Below, one piece after another: positions 10,225 through 19,892 of a stretch of 64,000 nt of DNA. A program made the translations under genes and the position numbers. The stretch is taken from the NCBI GenBank assembly GCA_903858185.1, contig CAIOHT010000132.1, forward strand, positions 1 through 64,000, read 5' to 3'. Below the pieces are notes generated by a model. That model did not search any database and had not been told where the DNA came from. It saw only the letters and a list, made by a program, of their open reading frames with translations. Source of the stretch: an uncultured Caulobacterales bacterium. GTDB lineage: Bacteria > Pseudomonadota > Alphaproteobacteria > Caulobacterales > Caulobacteraceae. Each line of letters starts with the position of its first letter. Within the stretch, counting starts at the first letter, position 1.

Positions 10225-10661
10225 TGTATCACTCGCTCATCCCACTGATCGGCTGGGGCGCCACCCTCCTGGTGTGCGCGCTGGCTTGGTGGAAGGGTGG
10301 CCGACCCGAGCAGCTGGGCGCCGCGCTCAAGCTTGCCACGTCGCTGATCGCCCTGGGCGTTCACCATCTCCTCAAGCAGGACTCCATTTCGATCGCCCTG
10401 CTCACCGCTGACGGCCTTCTGGCCGTCGGATTTCTTGCGCTTGCCATTCGCTACGCGAGCCTTTGGCTGGGCGCGGCCATGCTGCTGCAGGCGGCTCAGT
10501 TCAGCCTGCACGCCTGGTACCTGGTCAGCGGGCTCGAGCGCGATCGCTTCTACGCTATCGCGAACAATCTGGTGACGGTCAGCATCCTGGTCTGCATCCT
10601 GGTCGGGACGCTGCTGGCCTGGCGGCGGCGCAGCAAGGCGGTCGCAGGTCAGACGGCCTGA
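10224..10661 (+). CDS. Module A second gene: small multi-pass membrane protein, counterpart of 54255-54680
   Basis: The 145-residue protein has four or five hydrophobic helices (around residues 5-22, 35-50, 55-75, 78-98 and 112-132) and a basic C-terminus (WRRRSKA). It has the same size, topology and order of features as the second gene of module B, including an ALLTADGLL/VTLALDGLL-like segment in the middle. It follows the helical-protein gene by 62 bp. Its 3' end overlaps the convergent transporter gene by 13 bp. No known transporter or channel motif is seen. Confidence 0.7.
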   Translation: MYHSLIPLIGWGATLLVCALAWWKGGRPEQLGAALKLATSLIALGVHHLLKQDSISIALLTADGLLAVGFLALAIRYASLWLGAAMLLQAAQFSLHAWYLVSGLERDRFYAIANNLVTVSILVCILVGTLLAWRRRSKAVAGQTA

Positions 10662-11554
10662 GCCACAGACTTCGGCCTGGCGGTCGTCAGGCCGACACCG
10701 CCCAGAATCAAGGCCAGGGCCGCGAAGGCGCTCCAGCCCGGCCGCTCATGCATCAGCCCAACGCCGATCACGGTCGCCCAGAGCGGCAGCAGATAGACCG
10801 TCATGCTGGTGAAGACCGCGCCGCGCCGCTGGATCAGCCAGACCCAGCCGACGGTGCCCAGCCCACTCGAGAAGACGCCGAGCACGATGGTGACGACCAG
10901 CGGCCAGAACGGCGGCAGCGGCGGCGGTCCCTCGAGCACGAGCGCGCCGATGGTAGCGAGGATCGCGCCGGTCAGGCACATCATCAGAGCGCCGACGGTC
11001 GAGCTGACCTGCGGCGTCTTGCGCATCATGATGTTGGACGCCGCATAGAGCACCGCCGCGCCGATCGCCAGGCCGAGCGCCGCCGCCTCGATGGCGACCC
11101 CGGCCAGCAGTCGCGGACCGACCAGTACCAGCAGCCCGGCAAACCCGAGCGCAACGCCGACGCCCTTGCGGGCGGTCATCTTCTCGTCCTGCAGGAACAT
11201 GTGCGCCATCAGCACGGTGAACACCGGCGAGGCCCCGTTGCAGATGGCGTTGACCGCGCTGGGCAGGCTGGTCGCGGCGGTCGAGAACATGAAAAAGGGC
11301 GCCGCGAAACCGACCAGTCCGAGCATCGCGTAGGCGAACCACACGCCCTGGCTGTCGAACGTCACAGGCGGAAGTTGCTCGCCGCGCGAGGCGCTGACAA
11401 TCCACAGCGTGAAGGCCGCGACCCAGAGCCGGAAGGCCGACACCCAGAAGGGATGAATGCCATCGACGGCGATCTTCAGGCCGGCAAAGGCCGAGCCCCA
11501 GATAATCACCAGGACGCCCAGCACTACCCAGTCTATCCGCGCCCGCGACTGCAC
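10649..11554 (-). CDS. EamA-type drug/metabolite transporter (DMT superfamily)
   Basis: This 301-residue inner-membrane protein has ten predicted helices in two EamA repeats. The first begins [20 protein letters not shown] and the second lies in the C-terminal half ([19 protein letters not shown]). The frame stays open upstream to 11821, but that part is low-complexity and overlaps the serC leader; the GTG at 11554 has AGGGGGA about 8 bp upstream and starts just before the first helix, so I use it. Members export amino acids or other small metabolites; this one's substrate is unknown. Adjacency to serC might hint at serine-family export, but this is only a guess. Confidence 0.85.
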   Translation of the reverse strand: MQSRARIDWVVLGVLVIIWGSAFAGLKIAVDGIHPFWVSAFRLWVAAFTLWIVSASRGEQLPPVTFDSQGVWFAYAMLGLVGFAAPFFMFSTAATSLPSAVNAICNGASPVFTVLMAHMFLQDEKMTARKGVGVALGFAGLLVLVGPRLLAGVAIEAAALGLAIGAAVLYAASNIMMRKTPQVSSTVGALMMCLTGAILATIGALVLEGPPPLPPFWPLVVTIVLGVFSSGLGTVGWVWLIQRRGAVFTSMTVYLLPLWATVIGVGLMHERPGWSAFAALALILGGVGLTTARPKSVAQAV

Positions 11555-11681
11555 CCGCCGTCCCCCTGCCTGGGGCCGGAGGTAAGGCCCAAGCGGCGCC
11601 CACGCCAGCGGTTCCTGCACCGGCGTCAGAAAAACTCCGCTTGTGCAGCGCAGCGAAATGCAGTTCTTCGGCGGTGGGCCA

Positions 11682-11723
11682 CGCCCTCCCAACGGGGCGC
11701 TGTCCATCTGCAAGGATGGGAGA
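11682..11723 (+). promoter_or_regulatory. Tandem hairpins in the serC leader (candidate serC-type element)
   Basis: CGCCC at 11682-11686 pairs with 11695-11699, and CCATC at 11704-11708 pairs with GATGG at 11715-11719. The second stem abuts the GGGAGA ribosome-binding site of the GTG start at 11731. A conserved RNA structure directly upstream of serC has been described in alphaproteobacteria. This leader has the right place and a two-hairpin shape, but I could not compare it with the covariance model. Confidence 0.3.
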
Positions 11724-11730
11724 CATCGCA

Positions 11731-12906
11731 GTGAATACGACTCCGCATAAGCCGGACTTGCGCCCGGCGCGCCCCGAATTCTCTTCAGGCCCATGCGCCA
11801 AGAGACCCGGCTGGACCCCACAATCCCTCAATGACGCCGTCCTCGGACGTTCGCATCGCGGCAAGCCCGGCAAGGCGAAGCTGAAGCTGGCGATCGACCG
11901 CACCCGCGAGGTGCTGGGCGTTCCGGCCGACTTCCTGATCGGCATCGTCCCCGGCTCCGACACCGGCGCCGTCGAGATGGCCATGTGGTCGATGCTCGGC
12001 CCGAAGCCGGTCCAGCTGCTGGCCTTCGAATCGTTCGGCAAGGACTGGGTCACCGACGTCACCAAGCAACTCAAGCTGCCCAACGTTGAGGTGCTCGACG
12101 CCCCCTACGGTCAGCTGCCCGACACCTCGAAAGTCCGCCCGGACGCCGACCTGGTCTTCACCTGGAACGGCACCACCAGCGGCGTGCGCGTGCCCAACGC
12201 CGACTTCATCTCGGCTGACCGCGAAGGCATCGTCATCTGCGACGCCACCAGCGCCGCCTTCGCGCAGGATCTGGACTGGTCGAAGCTCGATGCCGTGACC
12301 TTCTCCTGGCAGAAGGCGCTCGGCGGGGAGGCCGCCCACGGCGTGCTGATCCTGTCGCCGCGCGCCGTCGCCAGGCTGGAGAGCTACACGCCCGACTGGC
12401 CTATGCCGAAGCTGTTCCGCATGACCGACAAGGGCAAGCTCAACGCCGGCATCTTCGACGGGGCCACGATCAACACCCCCTCGCTGCTCTGCGTCGAGGA
12501 CGCCCTTGACGCACTGGCCTGGGCCGACACCGTCGGCGGTTTCGCCGGCATGAAGGCCCGCTCGGAAGCCAATCTGAAGGCGCTTGAGGACTGGGTCGCG
12601 GTCACGCCCTGGGTCGCGTTCCTCGCCGAGGACAAGGCCATCCGGTCCAACACCTCGGTCTGTCTGAAGGTCGTGGATCCGGCGATCACCGCCCTGTCCG
12701 AGGACGCCCAGGCCGACTTCGCCAAGAAGCTGGCGTCGCTGCTGGAGAAGGAAAACGCCGCCTACGACATCGGCGGCTACGCCAAGGCGCCTCCGGGCCT
12801 GCGCATCTGGTGCGGCGCGACGGTCGACACGGCTGACGTCGTGGCCCTGACGCCCTGGCTCGACTGGGCGTTTGCGTCCCTCTCCGCCGAGCTGGCCGCC
12901 GCCTGA
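11731..12906 (+). CDS. serC: Phosphoserine aminotransferase
   Basis: SerC is the PLP enzyme that converts 3-phosphohydroxypyruvate and glutamate to phosphoserine in serine synthesis, and it also acts in the pyridoxine branch. The 391-residue product contains the alphaproteobacterial start [18 protein letters not shown]. It has the PLP lysine in [15 protein letters not shown] and conserved [12 protein letters not shown] and [10 protein letters not shown] segments. I chose the GTG at 11731 because GGGAGA lies 8-13 bp upstream; an in-frame ATG at 11716 has no room for a binding site. serA follows 172 bp later on the same strand, as in many relatives. Confidence 0.95.
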   Translation: MNTTPHKPDLRPARPEFSSGPCAKRPGWTPQSLNDAVLGRSHRGKPGKAKLKLAIDRTREVLGVPADFLIGIVPGSDTGAVEMAMWSMLGPKPVQLLAFESFGKDWVTDVTKQLKLPNVEVLDAPYGQLPDTSKVRPDADLVFTWNGTTSGVRVPNADFISADREGIVICDATSAAFAQDLDWSKLDAVTFSWQKALGGEAAHGVLILSPRAVARLESYTPDWPMPKLFRMTDKGKLNAGIFDGATINTPSLLCVEDALDALAWADTVGGFAGMKARSEANLKALEDWVAVTPWVAFLAEDKAIRSNTSVCLKVVDPAITALSEDAQADFAKKLASLLEKENAAYDIGGYAKAPPGLRIWCGATVDTADVVALTPWLDWAFASLSAELAAA

Positions 12907-12913
12907 CCTTAAG

Positions 12914-13058
12914 CCCTCCCCCTCGATGGGGGAGGGTTGGGTGGGGGTGGGTGCACCACGCCGGGCGATGAGCGCTGATGGCGCCAAACCCGTCCTCAAC
13001 ACCCCCAACCAGAGCAAACAAACCCCATCCCTGCCCTTCCCCCATCGAGGGGCGAGGG
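12914..13058. repeat. Inverted pair of CCCTCCCCC-type palindromes between serC and serA
   Basis: CCCTCCCCC at 12914-12922 and GGGGGAGGG at 12928-12936 form a perfect 9-bp stem with loop TCGAT. A diverged copy in the opposite orientation lies at 13034-13058, with loop ATCGA. Between them are runs of GTGGG/CACCC. The arrangement looks like a short intergenic repeat element; the first hairpin may also attenuate serC-serA read-through. Confidence 0.55.
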
Positions 13059-13078
13059 TTCTCAAGGAAGACTCTCAC

Positions 13079-14656
13079 ATGGCTCCCCGCGTACTCATCG
13101 CTGACAAGCTCAGCCCCGCCGCCGTCGACATCTTCAAGAACCGCGGCGTCGACTTCGACATCAAGACCGGCCTGACCAAGGACGAGCTGATCGCCGTGAT
13201 CGGCGACTATGACGGCATCGCCATCCGCTCGGGCGCCAAGCTCGACAAGGACGTGATCGCCGCCGCGAACAAGCTGCAGGTCATCGCCCGGGCCGGCATC
13301 GGGGTCGACAACGTCGACATCCCCGCCGCCACGGCCAAGGGCATCGTTGTGATGAACACCCCGTTCGGCAACTCGATCACCACCGCCGAGCACGCCATCG
13401 CCATGATGTTCGCCCTGGCCCGCCAGATGCCCGCCGCCGACGCCTCCACCCAGGCCGGCAAGTGGGAGAAGAACCGCTTCATGGGCGTGGAGCTCTACGC
13501 CAAGACGCTGGGCCTGATCGGCGCCGGCAACATCGGTTCGATCGTCGCCGACCGGGCCCTGGGCCTGAAGATGAAGGTCATCGCCTTCGACCCCTTCCTG
13601 TCGCCGGAACGCGCCATCGAGATCGGCGTGGAGAAGGTCGAGCTCGAAGACCTGCTCGCCCGCGCCGACGTCATCACCCTGCACACGCCGCTGACCGACA
13701 AGACCCGCAACATCCTCTCGGCCGAGGCCCTGGCCAAGACCAGGAAGGGCGTCCTGATCGTCAACTGCGCCCGCGGCGGCCTGGTCGACGAGGTCGCCCT
13801 GCGCGCCCTGCTCGACAGCGGCCACATCGGCGGCGCGGGCTTTGACGTGTTCGTCACCGAGCCGGCCAGGGAGAACCCGCTGTTCGGCAGCGACAAGGTC
13901 GTGGCCACCCCGCACCTGGGCGCCAGCACCAACGAGGCGCAGGAGAACGTTGCCCTGCAGGTGGCCGAACAGATGAGCGACTACCTGCTGACCGGCGCCG
14001 TCACCAACGCCCTGAACAGCCCCTCGATCACCGCCGAGGAAGCCCCGCGCCTGAAGCCCTTCGTGGCCCTGGCCGAGAAGATCGGCGCCTTCGCCGGCCA
14101 GATGGTCGACTTCGGCATCACCGCCATCGACATCGCCTACGAGGGGGAGGTCTCGGCCCTGAACGTCAAGCCGATGACCAGCGCGGCGCTGGCCGGCGTG
14201 CTGCGGCCGATGCTGGCGGAGATCAACATGGTCTCGGCCCCGGCCGTGGCCAAGGAGCGCGGCATCGTCGTCTCCGAGAGCCGCCAGGAGCAGAGCCCGG
14301 TCTATGAAAGCCTGATGCGCATCACTATCACCACCGAAAAGGGCAAGCGTTCCTTCGCCGGCACGGTGATCGGCGGCGCGCCGCGCATCGTCGAGGTCAA
14401 GGGCATGGAGCTGGACGCGGCCTTCTCGCCGGCCATGCTTTACGTCAACAACCTGGACAAGCCGGGCTTCATCGGTGCGCTCGGCATGCTGTTGGGCGAG
14501 GCAGGCGTGAACATAGCCACCTTCAACCTCGGCCGGGTCAGCGCCGACGAGGACGCGATCGCGCTGGTCGGCGTCGACCAGGCCCCGGACGGCGCCCTGC
14601 TGGCGCGGATCCAGGCCCTTCCCCACGTGAAGGAAGCCCGCGCGCTGGTGTTCTAG
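13079..14656 (+). CDS. serA: D-3-phosphoglycerate dehydrogenase
   Basis: SerA oxidises 3-phosphoglycerate to 3-phosphohydroxypyruvate, the first step of serine synthesis, directly before the serC step. The 525-residue product is the long bacterial form. It contains a split catalytic domain, the NAD-binding fold with LGLIGAGNIGSIVADRA around residue 140, and the active-site region ending HLGASTNEAQENVA. An intervening domain and a C-terminal ACT domain (LYVNNLDKPGFIGALGMLLG) follow; the latter is the site of serine feedback inhibition in this family. The ATG has CAAGGAAG upstream. Confidence 0.96.
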   Translation: MAPRVLIADKLSPAAVDIFKNRGVDFDIKTGLTKDELIAVIGDYDGIAIRSGAKLDKDVIAAANKLQVIARAGIGVDNVDIPAATAKGIVVMNTPFGNSITTAEHAIAMMFALARQMPAADASTQAGKWEKNRFMGVELYAKTLGLIGAGNIGSIVADRALGLKMKVIAFDPFLSPERAIEIGVEKVELEDLLARADVITLHTPLTDKTRNILSAEALAKTRKGVLIVNCARGGLVDEVALRALLDSGHIGGAGFDVFVTEPARENPLFGSDKVVATPHLGASTNEAQENVALQVAEQMSDYLLTGAVTNALNSPSITAEEAPRLKPFVALAEKIGAFAGQMVDFGITAIDIAYEGEVSALNVKPMTSAALAGVLRPMLAEINMVSAPAVAKERGIVVSESRQEQSPVYESLMRITITTEKGKRSFAGTVIGGAPRIVEVKGMELDAAFSPAMLYVNNLDKPGFIGALGMLLGEAGVNIATFNLGRVSADEDAIALVGVDQAPDGALLARIQALPHVKEARALVF

Positions 14657-14808
14657 AGGCGGCGCGGACGCGGGCGTTCCGGCGCCCGCCTCCGCCTCCA
14701 ATTGCCTTTCGGGGGAACAACGCCGGGCCGAAACGCCGGTGAGACTGGCGCCCTCGCAGAATCTTCGGCAGGTTGGCCCGCTGTAGCAGCGCCGGAGCCT
14801 CCACGCCC

Positions 14809-16413
14809 ATGACCGACGAAACCCGACCCGACCGCCAGCGCGGCCTGCTGGGCCTTGTCGAGCGCGTGGGCAACCTGCTGCCTGACCCGACGATCATTTT
14901 CGTCTATCTGATCTTCGTCCTGATGCTGGTGTCGACCCTGGGCGCGGCGCAGGGCTGGGAGGCGTCGCTGCCCTACTCGGGCGAGAAGGCGCCGCAGTTT
15001 GCCGACCTGGCCGACGGGGTGCTGACCTATCGCGCCTCCAGCCTGTTCTCCGAAGAGAACATCGCCAGGCTGTTCATGGAGATGCCCAAGACCTTCGCGG
15101 GCTTCGCGCCGCTGGGTCTGGTGCTGACCATCATGATGGGCGCGGCCGTGGCCGAGCGGGCCGGCCTGTTCTCGGCCCTGATCCGCGCCTCGCTGCGCAA
15201 CGCGAGCAAGGGCCTGCTGACCCCGATCGTGGCCATAATCGGCATGGTTTCGCACCATGCCTCCGACGCGGCCTACGTCGTGTTCATTCCGCTGGCCGCG
15301 ATCATCTTCGCGGTCGCCGGCCGACACCCGCTGGCGGGCCTGGCCGCAGCCTTCGCGGCGGTGTCAGGGGGCTACGCGGGCAATGTCATGCCGGGCCAGA
15401 TTGACGTGCTGCTGCTGGGCTTCACCCAGGAAGCCGCCCGCATCGTCGACCCGGCCTGGACGATGAACCCGCTGGGCAACTGGTACTTCATCCTGGGAAT
15501 CGTCGTGCTGTTCACGCCGATCGTCTGGTTCATCACCGACAAGGTGGTTGAGCCCAGACTCGGGCCATGGGGTGGCGTGGTCGACGCCGAGCTTCAGGCC
15601 GATCTCGACAAGACCGGCCTGACACCCGAAGAGCGGAAGGGCCTGCGTCACGCCGGCCTGGTTGCGCTGCTGATCGTCGCCGCCTTCGCGGCCCTTGCCC
15701 TCTGGCCCGGCTACACGCCGTTCATCGACGAGGAAGCCGAGGGAACCGCCCGGCTGCAGCCGCTGTACGCCTCGCTGATCGCGGGCTTCTTCCTGCTGTT
15801 CCTGACGACCGGTGCGGCCTTCGGGCGGGCGACGGGCGCGGTGAAGTCACCCGGCGACGTGGTCAACATGATGCAGCACGGCGTGCGCACCATGGCCCCC
15901 TACCTGGTGTTCGTCTTCTTCGCCGCCCACTTCGTCGCCATGTTCAACTGGTCGCGGATCGGCCCGATCATCGCCATCAACGGCGCGGAGATCCTGCAGG
16001 GCATGGCCCTGCCGGCAGCCTTCCTGCTGGTCTGCGTGCTGCTGCTGTCGTCGTTCCTCGACCTGTTCATCGGCTCGGCCTCGGCCAAGTGGAGCGCGCT
16101 GTCGCCGGTCGTGGTGCCGATGTTCATGCTGCTCGGGATCAGTCCGGAGATGACCACCGCCGCCTATCGGATGGGCGACAGCTACACCAACATCATGACC
16201 CCGCTGATGAGCTACTTCCCGCTGATCCTGGCCTTCAGCCGGCGGTGGGACGGCACGATGGGCGTCGGCTCACTGCTGGCGCTGATGCTGCCCTACGCCC
16301 TGTGTTTCATGGTCGCGGGGATCGGCATGACAGTCGGCTGGGTGGTGCTCGACCTGCCGCTCGGACCGGGCGCGCAGGTCCACTACAGCCCGCCCGTCGC
16401 CGGCGGGGGGTAG
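14809..16413 (+). CDS. AbgT-family transporter
   Basis: This 534-residue inner-membrane protein has the AbgT pattern: an N-terminal GLVERVGNLLPDPTIIFVYL, many hydrophobic helices and the conserved MGDSYTNIMTPLMSYFPLIL near the C-terminus. Characterised relatives import p-aminobenzoyl-glutamate or export sulfonamides and antimetabolites using the proton gradient. Which role applies here is unknown. The preceding 152 bp contain no gene. The start at 14809 is the first ATG consistent with the family N-terminus. Confidence 0.88.
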   Translation: MTDETRPDRQRGLLGLVERVGNLLPDPTIIFVYLIFVLMLVSTLGAAQGWEASLPYSGEKAPQFADLADGVLTYRASSLFSEENIARLFMEMPKTFAGFAPLGLVLTIMMGAAVAERAGLFSALIRASLRNASKGLLTPIVAIIGMVSHHASDAAYVVFIPLAAIIFAVAGRHPLAGLAAAFAAVSGGYAGNVMPGQIDVLLLGFTQEAARIVDPAWTMNPLGNWYFILGIVVLFTPIVWFITDKVVEPRLGPWGGVVDAELQADLDKTGLTPEERKGLRHAGLVALLIVAAFAALALWPGYTPFIDEEAEGTARLQPLYASLIAGFFLLFLTTGAAFGRATGAVKSPGDVVNMMQHGVRTMAPYLVFVFFAAHFVAMFNWSRIGPIIAINGAEILQGMALPAAFLLVCVLLLSSFLDLFIGSASAKWSALSPVVVPMFMLLGISPEMTTAAYRMGDSYTNIMTPLMSYFPLILAFSRRWDGTMGVGSLLALMLPYALCFMVAGIGMTVGWVVLDLPLGPGAQVHYSPPVAGGG

Positions 16414-16457
16414 ACCCTGCGCGGGGACATGCCCTGAAGGGGATGTCCCCGCCTTGG

Positions 16458-16853
16458 TCAGGCGTGGAGAATCGCCGCAGCGATATGATCGGGCGACTGC
16501 CCGGTCAGGTCCTTGGCGATTTCGCCGATCAGCTTCGCCTGCAGCGCCTTGTGCCAGTGCTTGCGCAGTTCCCCCAGGGTGCGCGGCGCGGCGATGACCA
16601 CCAGGTCGCCGAGCTTGCCCGACAGCGCCTGGGCGTTGAGCATGGCCGCCACGCCGGCGGCGAAGCCGTCCTCGCCGCGGGCGTCATGGTCCGGGTTGGC
16701 CGAACTGGCGTGGTGACCCGTCGAGACGGTTCCTTTCGCGACGGCCGGCGTCGGCAGCGCCTCAAGCTTCACGGCCTCATGGCCGGTGTTGTGGAACATC
16801 ACGAGCCTGCCGCCGTCGACGACGGCTACTGTGGCGCCTGTGGGAAGGATCAT
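16458..16853 (-). CDS. Host attachment protein family (Host_attach)
   Basis: The 131-residue protein has the features of the Host_attach family: an N-terminal strand with VAVVDGGRLVMFHN, a central DGFAAGVAAMLNAQALSGKLGDLVVIAAPRTLGELRKHW, and a C-terminal KDLTGQSPDHIAAAI. The family name derives from work on plant-associated bacteria, but the biochemical role is not established. It stands alone, convergent with the AbgT gene. Confidence 0.85.
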   Translation of the reverse strand: MILPTGATVAVVDGGRLVMFHNTGHEAVKLEALPTPAVAKGTVSTGHHASSANPDHDARGEDGFAAGVAAMLNAQALSGKLGDLVVIAAPRTLGELRKHWHKALQAKLIGEIAKDLTGQSPDHIAAAILHA

Positions 16854-16966
16854 TGCGCGTCCTCTGCAGTGTCTGGAGCCTGTTAACGGCCGGCAGAGTG
16901 CGCGGTTGCGGCAGCAGCGCCTTGATGTGCGTCATGGCCGGAGCCGCGACCCAGGTCCGCTCTGGC

Positions 16967-17293
16967 TCAGGCGCCCGTCGCGTCGACCTCGATCGTGACC
17001 GACTTGCCGCGCGAGTGCGGTTCCCATCCGGCCTCGATCGCCGAGGCGATGGCGCGGGCCACCAGGTCCGGATTGATCATCGCGGGCTTGAGAGTCGGCG
17101 CGCCGTACTTGGGCTGCGGCCCGGCCGGAAACTCCACCACCGCCTCGCGCTGCCCCTCGGCGTGCCGCACAGCCAGCGCCATGCCGCGGAACGCATTGGC
17201 GTCGCTTGACCAGGCCGGCGGCCGTTGCATCCGCCAGACATAGGGCTCCCCGTCGACGGAGATCTCGAATTCCGGTTGCTGTTTGCGCGCCAT
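16967..17293 (-). CDS. Conserved hypothetical protein, 108 aa
   Basis: This small soluble protein begins MARKQQPEFEISVDGEPYVWRM and ends with an Asp/Glu strand (GKSVTIEVDATGA). It has no signal peptide, helix repeat or recognisable catalytic motif. Codon use is GC3-rich like its neighbours. It lies 64 bp downstream of the diguanylate cyclase gene on the same strand and may be co-transcribed with it. I do not recognise the family. Confidence 0.6.
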   Translation of the reverse strand: MARKQQPEFEISVDGEPYVWRMQRPPAWSSDANAFRGMALAVRHAEGQREAVVEFPAGPQPKYGAPTLKPAMINPDLVARAIASAIEAGWEPHSRGKSVTIEVDATGA

Positions 17294-17357
17294 GGGAACG
17301 GGTTAGCGCGGCGCGCGGGAGGACGCCACCCCGACGCGGCACACAGGCGTCCCGTCG

Positions 17358-18071
17358 TCAGGTCCGTGCGCGCTTCCGCACGAACATCGCAGCGTCAGCT
17401 TCGGCCAGGGCAGTCTCGGGATCAGCGCCCGGCTCGACGGGGCGGATGCCATAGCTGACACGGATCGGGGCGGACCAGTCGCCGAGGTTCATCGGCTCGT
17501 CCTCGATCACCTTGCGCAGGGTCTCGGCCTTTGCGGCCGCGGTTTCCATGTCGGCCTGGACCAGGATCACGGCGAACTCGTCGCCGCCGAGCCGGCCGAC
17601 GATGTCGGTCTCGCGGGTGTTGGCCAGCAGACGGTCGGCGACCTCGCGCAGGGCGGCGTCGCCGGCGGCGTGGCCGAAGCGGTCGTTGACGCTCTTGAAT
17701 CCGTCGAGATCGAAATAGACCAGGCTGGCCGGGGCGCCGTAGCGGGCCGAGAAGGCGCCGATGCGATGCAGTTCGCGCACGAACGCGCGGCGATTGAGCA
17801 GCGGGGTCAGCACATCACGGTCGGCAAGGGCCTCGACTTCGCTGAGCCGGCCCTTGAGCCGAGAAACCTCGCCGCGCAGGTCCTCGACCTCGCTCAGCAG
17901 GGTCTTGATCGCGCCCTGGACTGCCGGCGTCAGGTCGGCTTCGGACAGGCCGAGGAAGGCGGTCTTGTCAGCCGGCGCGGCGGACGACGCCGTCGCCTGG
18001 GCGCCCGCCTGCGCCAGGGCGCGCTTGCGGATCGCCGAAAAAGATTCCGCCCGTGCGCCACCGATCTTCAT
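17358..18071 (-). CDS. Diguanylate cyclase (GGDEF)
   Basis: The 237-residue cytosolic protein has an N-terminal helical and likely coiled-coil segment (about residues 45-85) and then a GGDEF domain from ~86. The catalytic GGDEF is intact at residues 162-166. RETD at 153-156, five residues upstream, is the allosteric RxxD inhibition site, so the enzyme should make c-di-GMP and be feedback-inhibited. No transmembrane or receiver domain is present, so dimerisation through the N-terminal coil probably sets activity. Confidence 0.93.
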   Translation of the reverse strand: MKIGGARAESFSAIRKRALAQAGAQATASSAAPADKTAFLGLSEADLTPAVQGAIKTLLSEVEDLRGEVSRLKGRLSEVEALADRDVLTPLLNRRAFVRELHRIGAFSARYGAPASLVYFDLDGFKSVNDRFGHAAGDAALREVADRLLANTRETDIVGRLGGDEFAVILVQADMETAAAKAETLRKVIEDEPMNLGDWSAPIRVSYGIRPVEPGADPETALAEADAAMFVRKRART

Positions 18072-18202
18072 GAGAGAATCATACCGCGTTACCCGCCCGT
18101 ATGGGAATCTGACGCATCGGTTGCGGCGTCACAAGCGGCGCCTATACTCCGCGGCCTTCCGGGCAAGGGTTTTCTGCCGCCCGGACAGAGGATGACTTCG
18201 AT

Positions 18203-18691
18203 ATGAGCGCAAGCCCGCCGGTCGCCATCATCATGGGCAGCCGCTCTGACTGGCCGACGATGAAGCACGCCGCTGACAGCCTTGACGCGCTGGGCGTGGC
18301 CTATGAGACCAAGGTCGTCTCGGCCCATCGCACGCCGGACCGGATGTTCGCCTTCGCGCGCGGCGCCAGGTCGGCCGGGTTCCAGGTGATCATCGCCGGA
18401 GCCGGCGGTGCGGCGCATCTGCCGGGCATGACCGCTTCGATGACCGACCTGCCGGTGCTTGGCGTGCCCGTGGAGAGCAAGCTGCAGAACGGGCTCGATT
18501 CCCTGCTGTCGATCGTCCAGATGCCGGGCGGCATTCCCGTCGGCACCCTGGCCGTCGGCGCGGCGGGAGCCAAGAACGCCGGCCTGCTGGCCGCACGCAT
18601 CCTGGCGCTGGCTGATCCGGCGCTCGCCGGGCGGGTGGCCGCCTATGCCGCGAGCCAGACCGAGGCCGTGGCCGAGACGGTCGAGGACTGA
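18203..18691 (+). CDS. purE: N5-carboxyaminoimidazole ribonucleotide mutase
   Basis: PurE class I moves the carboxyl group of N5-CAIR to give CAIR in purine synthesis. The 162-residue product has [12 protein letters not shown] at the phosphate loop, SAHRTPDRM with the catalytic His, and [15 protein letters not shown]. The stop overlaps the purK start by one base (TGATG), so the two steps are made together. Confidence 0.96.
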   Translation: MSASPPVAIIMGSRSDWPTMKHAADSLDALGVAYETKVVSAHRTPDRMFAFARGARSAGFQVIIAGAGGAAHLPGMTASMTDLPVLGVPVESKLQNGLDSLLSIVQMPGGIPVGTLAVGAAGAKNAGLLAARILALADPALAGRVAAYAASQTEAVAETVED

Positions 18692-19767
18692 TGCCTTTTC
18701 CTCTGTCGCCTGGTTCGACCATCGGCATCCTCGGCGGCGGCCAGCTGGGCCGCATGCTGGCGCTGGCCGCCGCGCGGCTGGGCCTGGACGTGGCGATCCT
18801 GACGCCGGACGAAGGCTCGCCCGCCTCCCGCGTCAGCCGCGAGACGATCGTCGCGGCCTATGATGATCGGACCGCCCTCGCCCGTCTCGCCGCGCTAGCG
18901 GACGTGGTCACCTACGAGTTCGAGAATGTTCCGGCCGCAACGGTCGAGGCGCTCAACGCCCTGGGCGCGCCCACCGCGCCGGGCCAGATGGCGCTGGCGG
19001 TGGCCCAGGACCGCGTCTCCGAGAAGACCTTCCTCAACGCCGCCCATGCCCCGACCGTGGCCTTCGCGGCGGTGGATCAGGCCTCCGACATTGCCGCCGC
19101 CCTGCCCCGGATCGGCCTGCCGGCTCTGCTGAAGACCCGCCGCGAGGGCTATGACGGCAAGGGTCAGGTGTGGATTCGCGCGGTCGACGAGGCGGAGGCG
19201 GCCTTCGCGTCGGTCGGCGGCGTGCCCTCGATCCTCGAGGCGCGTGCGGCCTTCACGCGCGAGCTGTCGATCATCGCCGCGCGGGGACGCGACGGCCAGA
19301 CGGCCTTCTACCCCCTGTCGGAGAACGTCCACGAGGGCGGCGTACTGCGCACGACCTACGCGCCCGCCACGGTTACACCGGCGTTGCAGGTCGAGGCCGA
19401 GCGCATCGCCGGCGAGGTGCTGGGCCGGCTGGACTATGTCGGGGTCATGGGAATCGAGCTGTTCGACCTCGGTGACGGAACCCTGCTGGTCAACGAGATC
19501 GCGCCGCGCGTTCACAACACCGGCCACTGGACCCAGGACGGCTGCGAGGTCGACCAGTTCGAGCAGCATATCCGCGCCGTCGCCGGCTGGCCGCTGGGCG
19601 ACACGACGCCGGCCGTGTCCGTGGAGATGACCAACCTGCTCGGCGACGAGGTGCTCGACTGGGCCTCGCTGGCCGCCGACCCTGACGCCCGATTGCACCT
19701 CTATGGCAAGGGCGAGCCAAGGCCGGGCCGGAAGATGGGCCATGTGAACCGGGTGAAGCGGCTTTGA
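18691..19767 (+). CDS. purK: N5-carboxyaminoimidazole ribonucleotide synthase
   Basis: PurK is the ATP-grasp enzyme that carboxylates AIR with bicarbonate just before the PurE step. The 358-residue protein starts with IGILGGGQLGRMLALAAARLG and has the ATP-grasp segments LKTRREGYDGKGQ and LLVNEIAPRVHNTGHWT. It is translationally coupled to purE. A repeat element begins six bases after its stop. Confidence 0.96.
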   Translation: MPFPLSPGSTIGILGGGQLGRMLALAAARLGLDVAILTPDEGSPASRVSRETIVAAYDDRTALARLAALADVVTYEFENVPAATVEALNALGAPTAPGQMALAVAQDRVSEKTFLNAAHAPTVAFAAVDQASDIAAALPRIGLPALLKTRREGYDGKGQVWIRAVDEAEAAFASVGGVPSILEARAAFTRELSIIAARGRDGQTAFYPLSENVHEGGVLRTTYAPATVTPALQVEAERIAGEVLGRLDYVGVMGIELFDLGDGTLLVNEIAPRVHNTGHWTQDGCEVDQFEQHIRAVAGWPLGDTTPAVSVEMTNLLGDEVLDWASLAADPDARLHLYGKGEPRPGRKMGHVNRVKRL

Positions 19768-19772
19768 GAGCG

Positions 19773-19886
19773 TGCGTCCTTCGAGACGCGGACCTGAGGG
19801 TCCGCTCCTCAGGATGACGAAGTCATCAGGCAAAAGTGGTCGTCATGGTGAGGAGCGAGCTTCAAGCGAGCGTCTCGAACCACGCA
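19773..19886. repeat. Intergenic repeat element, copy 1 of 3
   Basis: This 114-bp element has ends TGCGTCCTTCGAGACGC and, inverted, TGCGTGGTTCGAGACGC. Internal blocks read CCTGAGG...GCTCCTCAGGATGACG and CGTCATGGTGAGGAGCGAG. The same pattern occurs at 20996-21114 (opposite orientation) and 30699-30817. It carries no coding sequence and resembles the small palindromic elements dispersed in intergenic DNA of many alphaproteobacteria. Confidence 0.8.
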
Positions 19887-19892
19887 GGGAGG

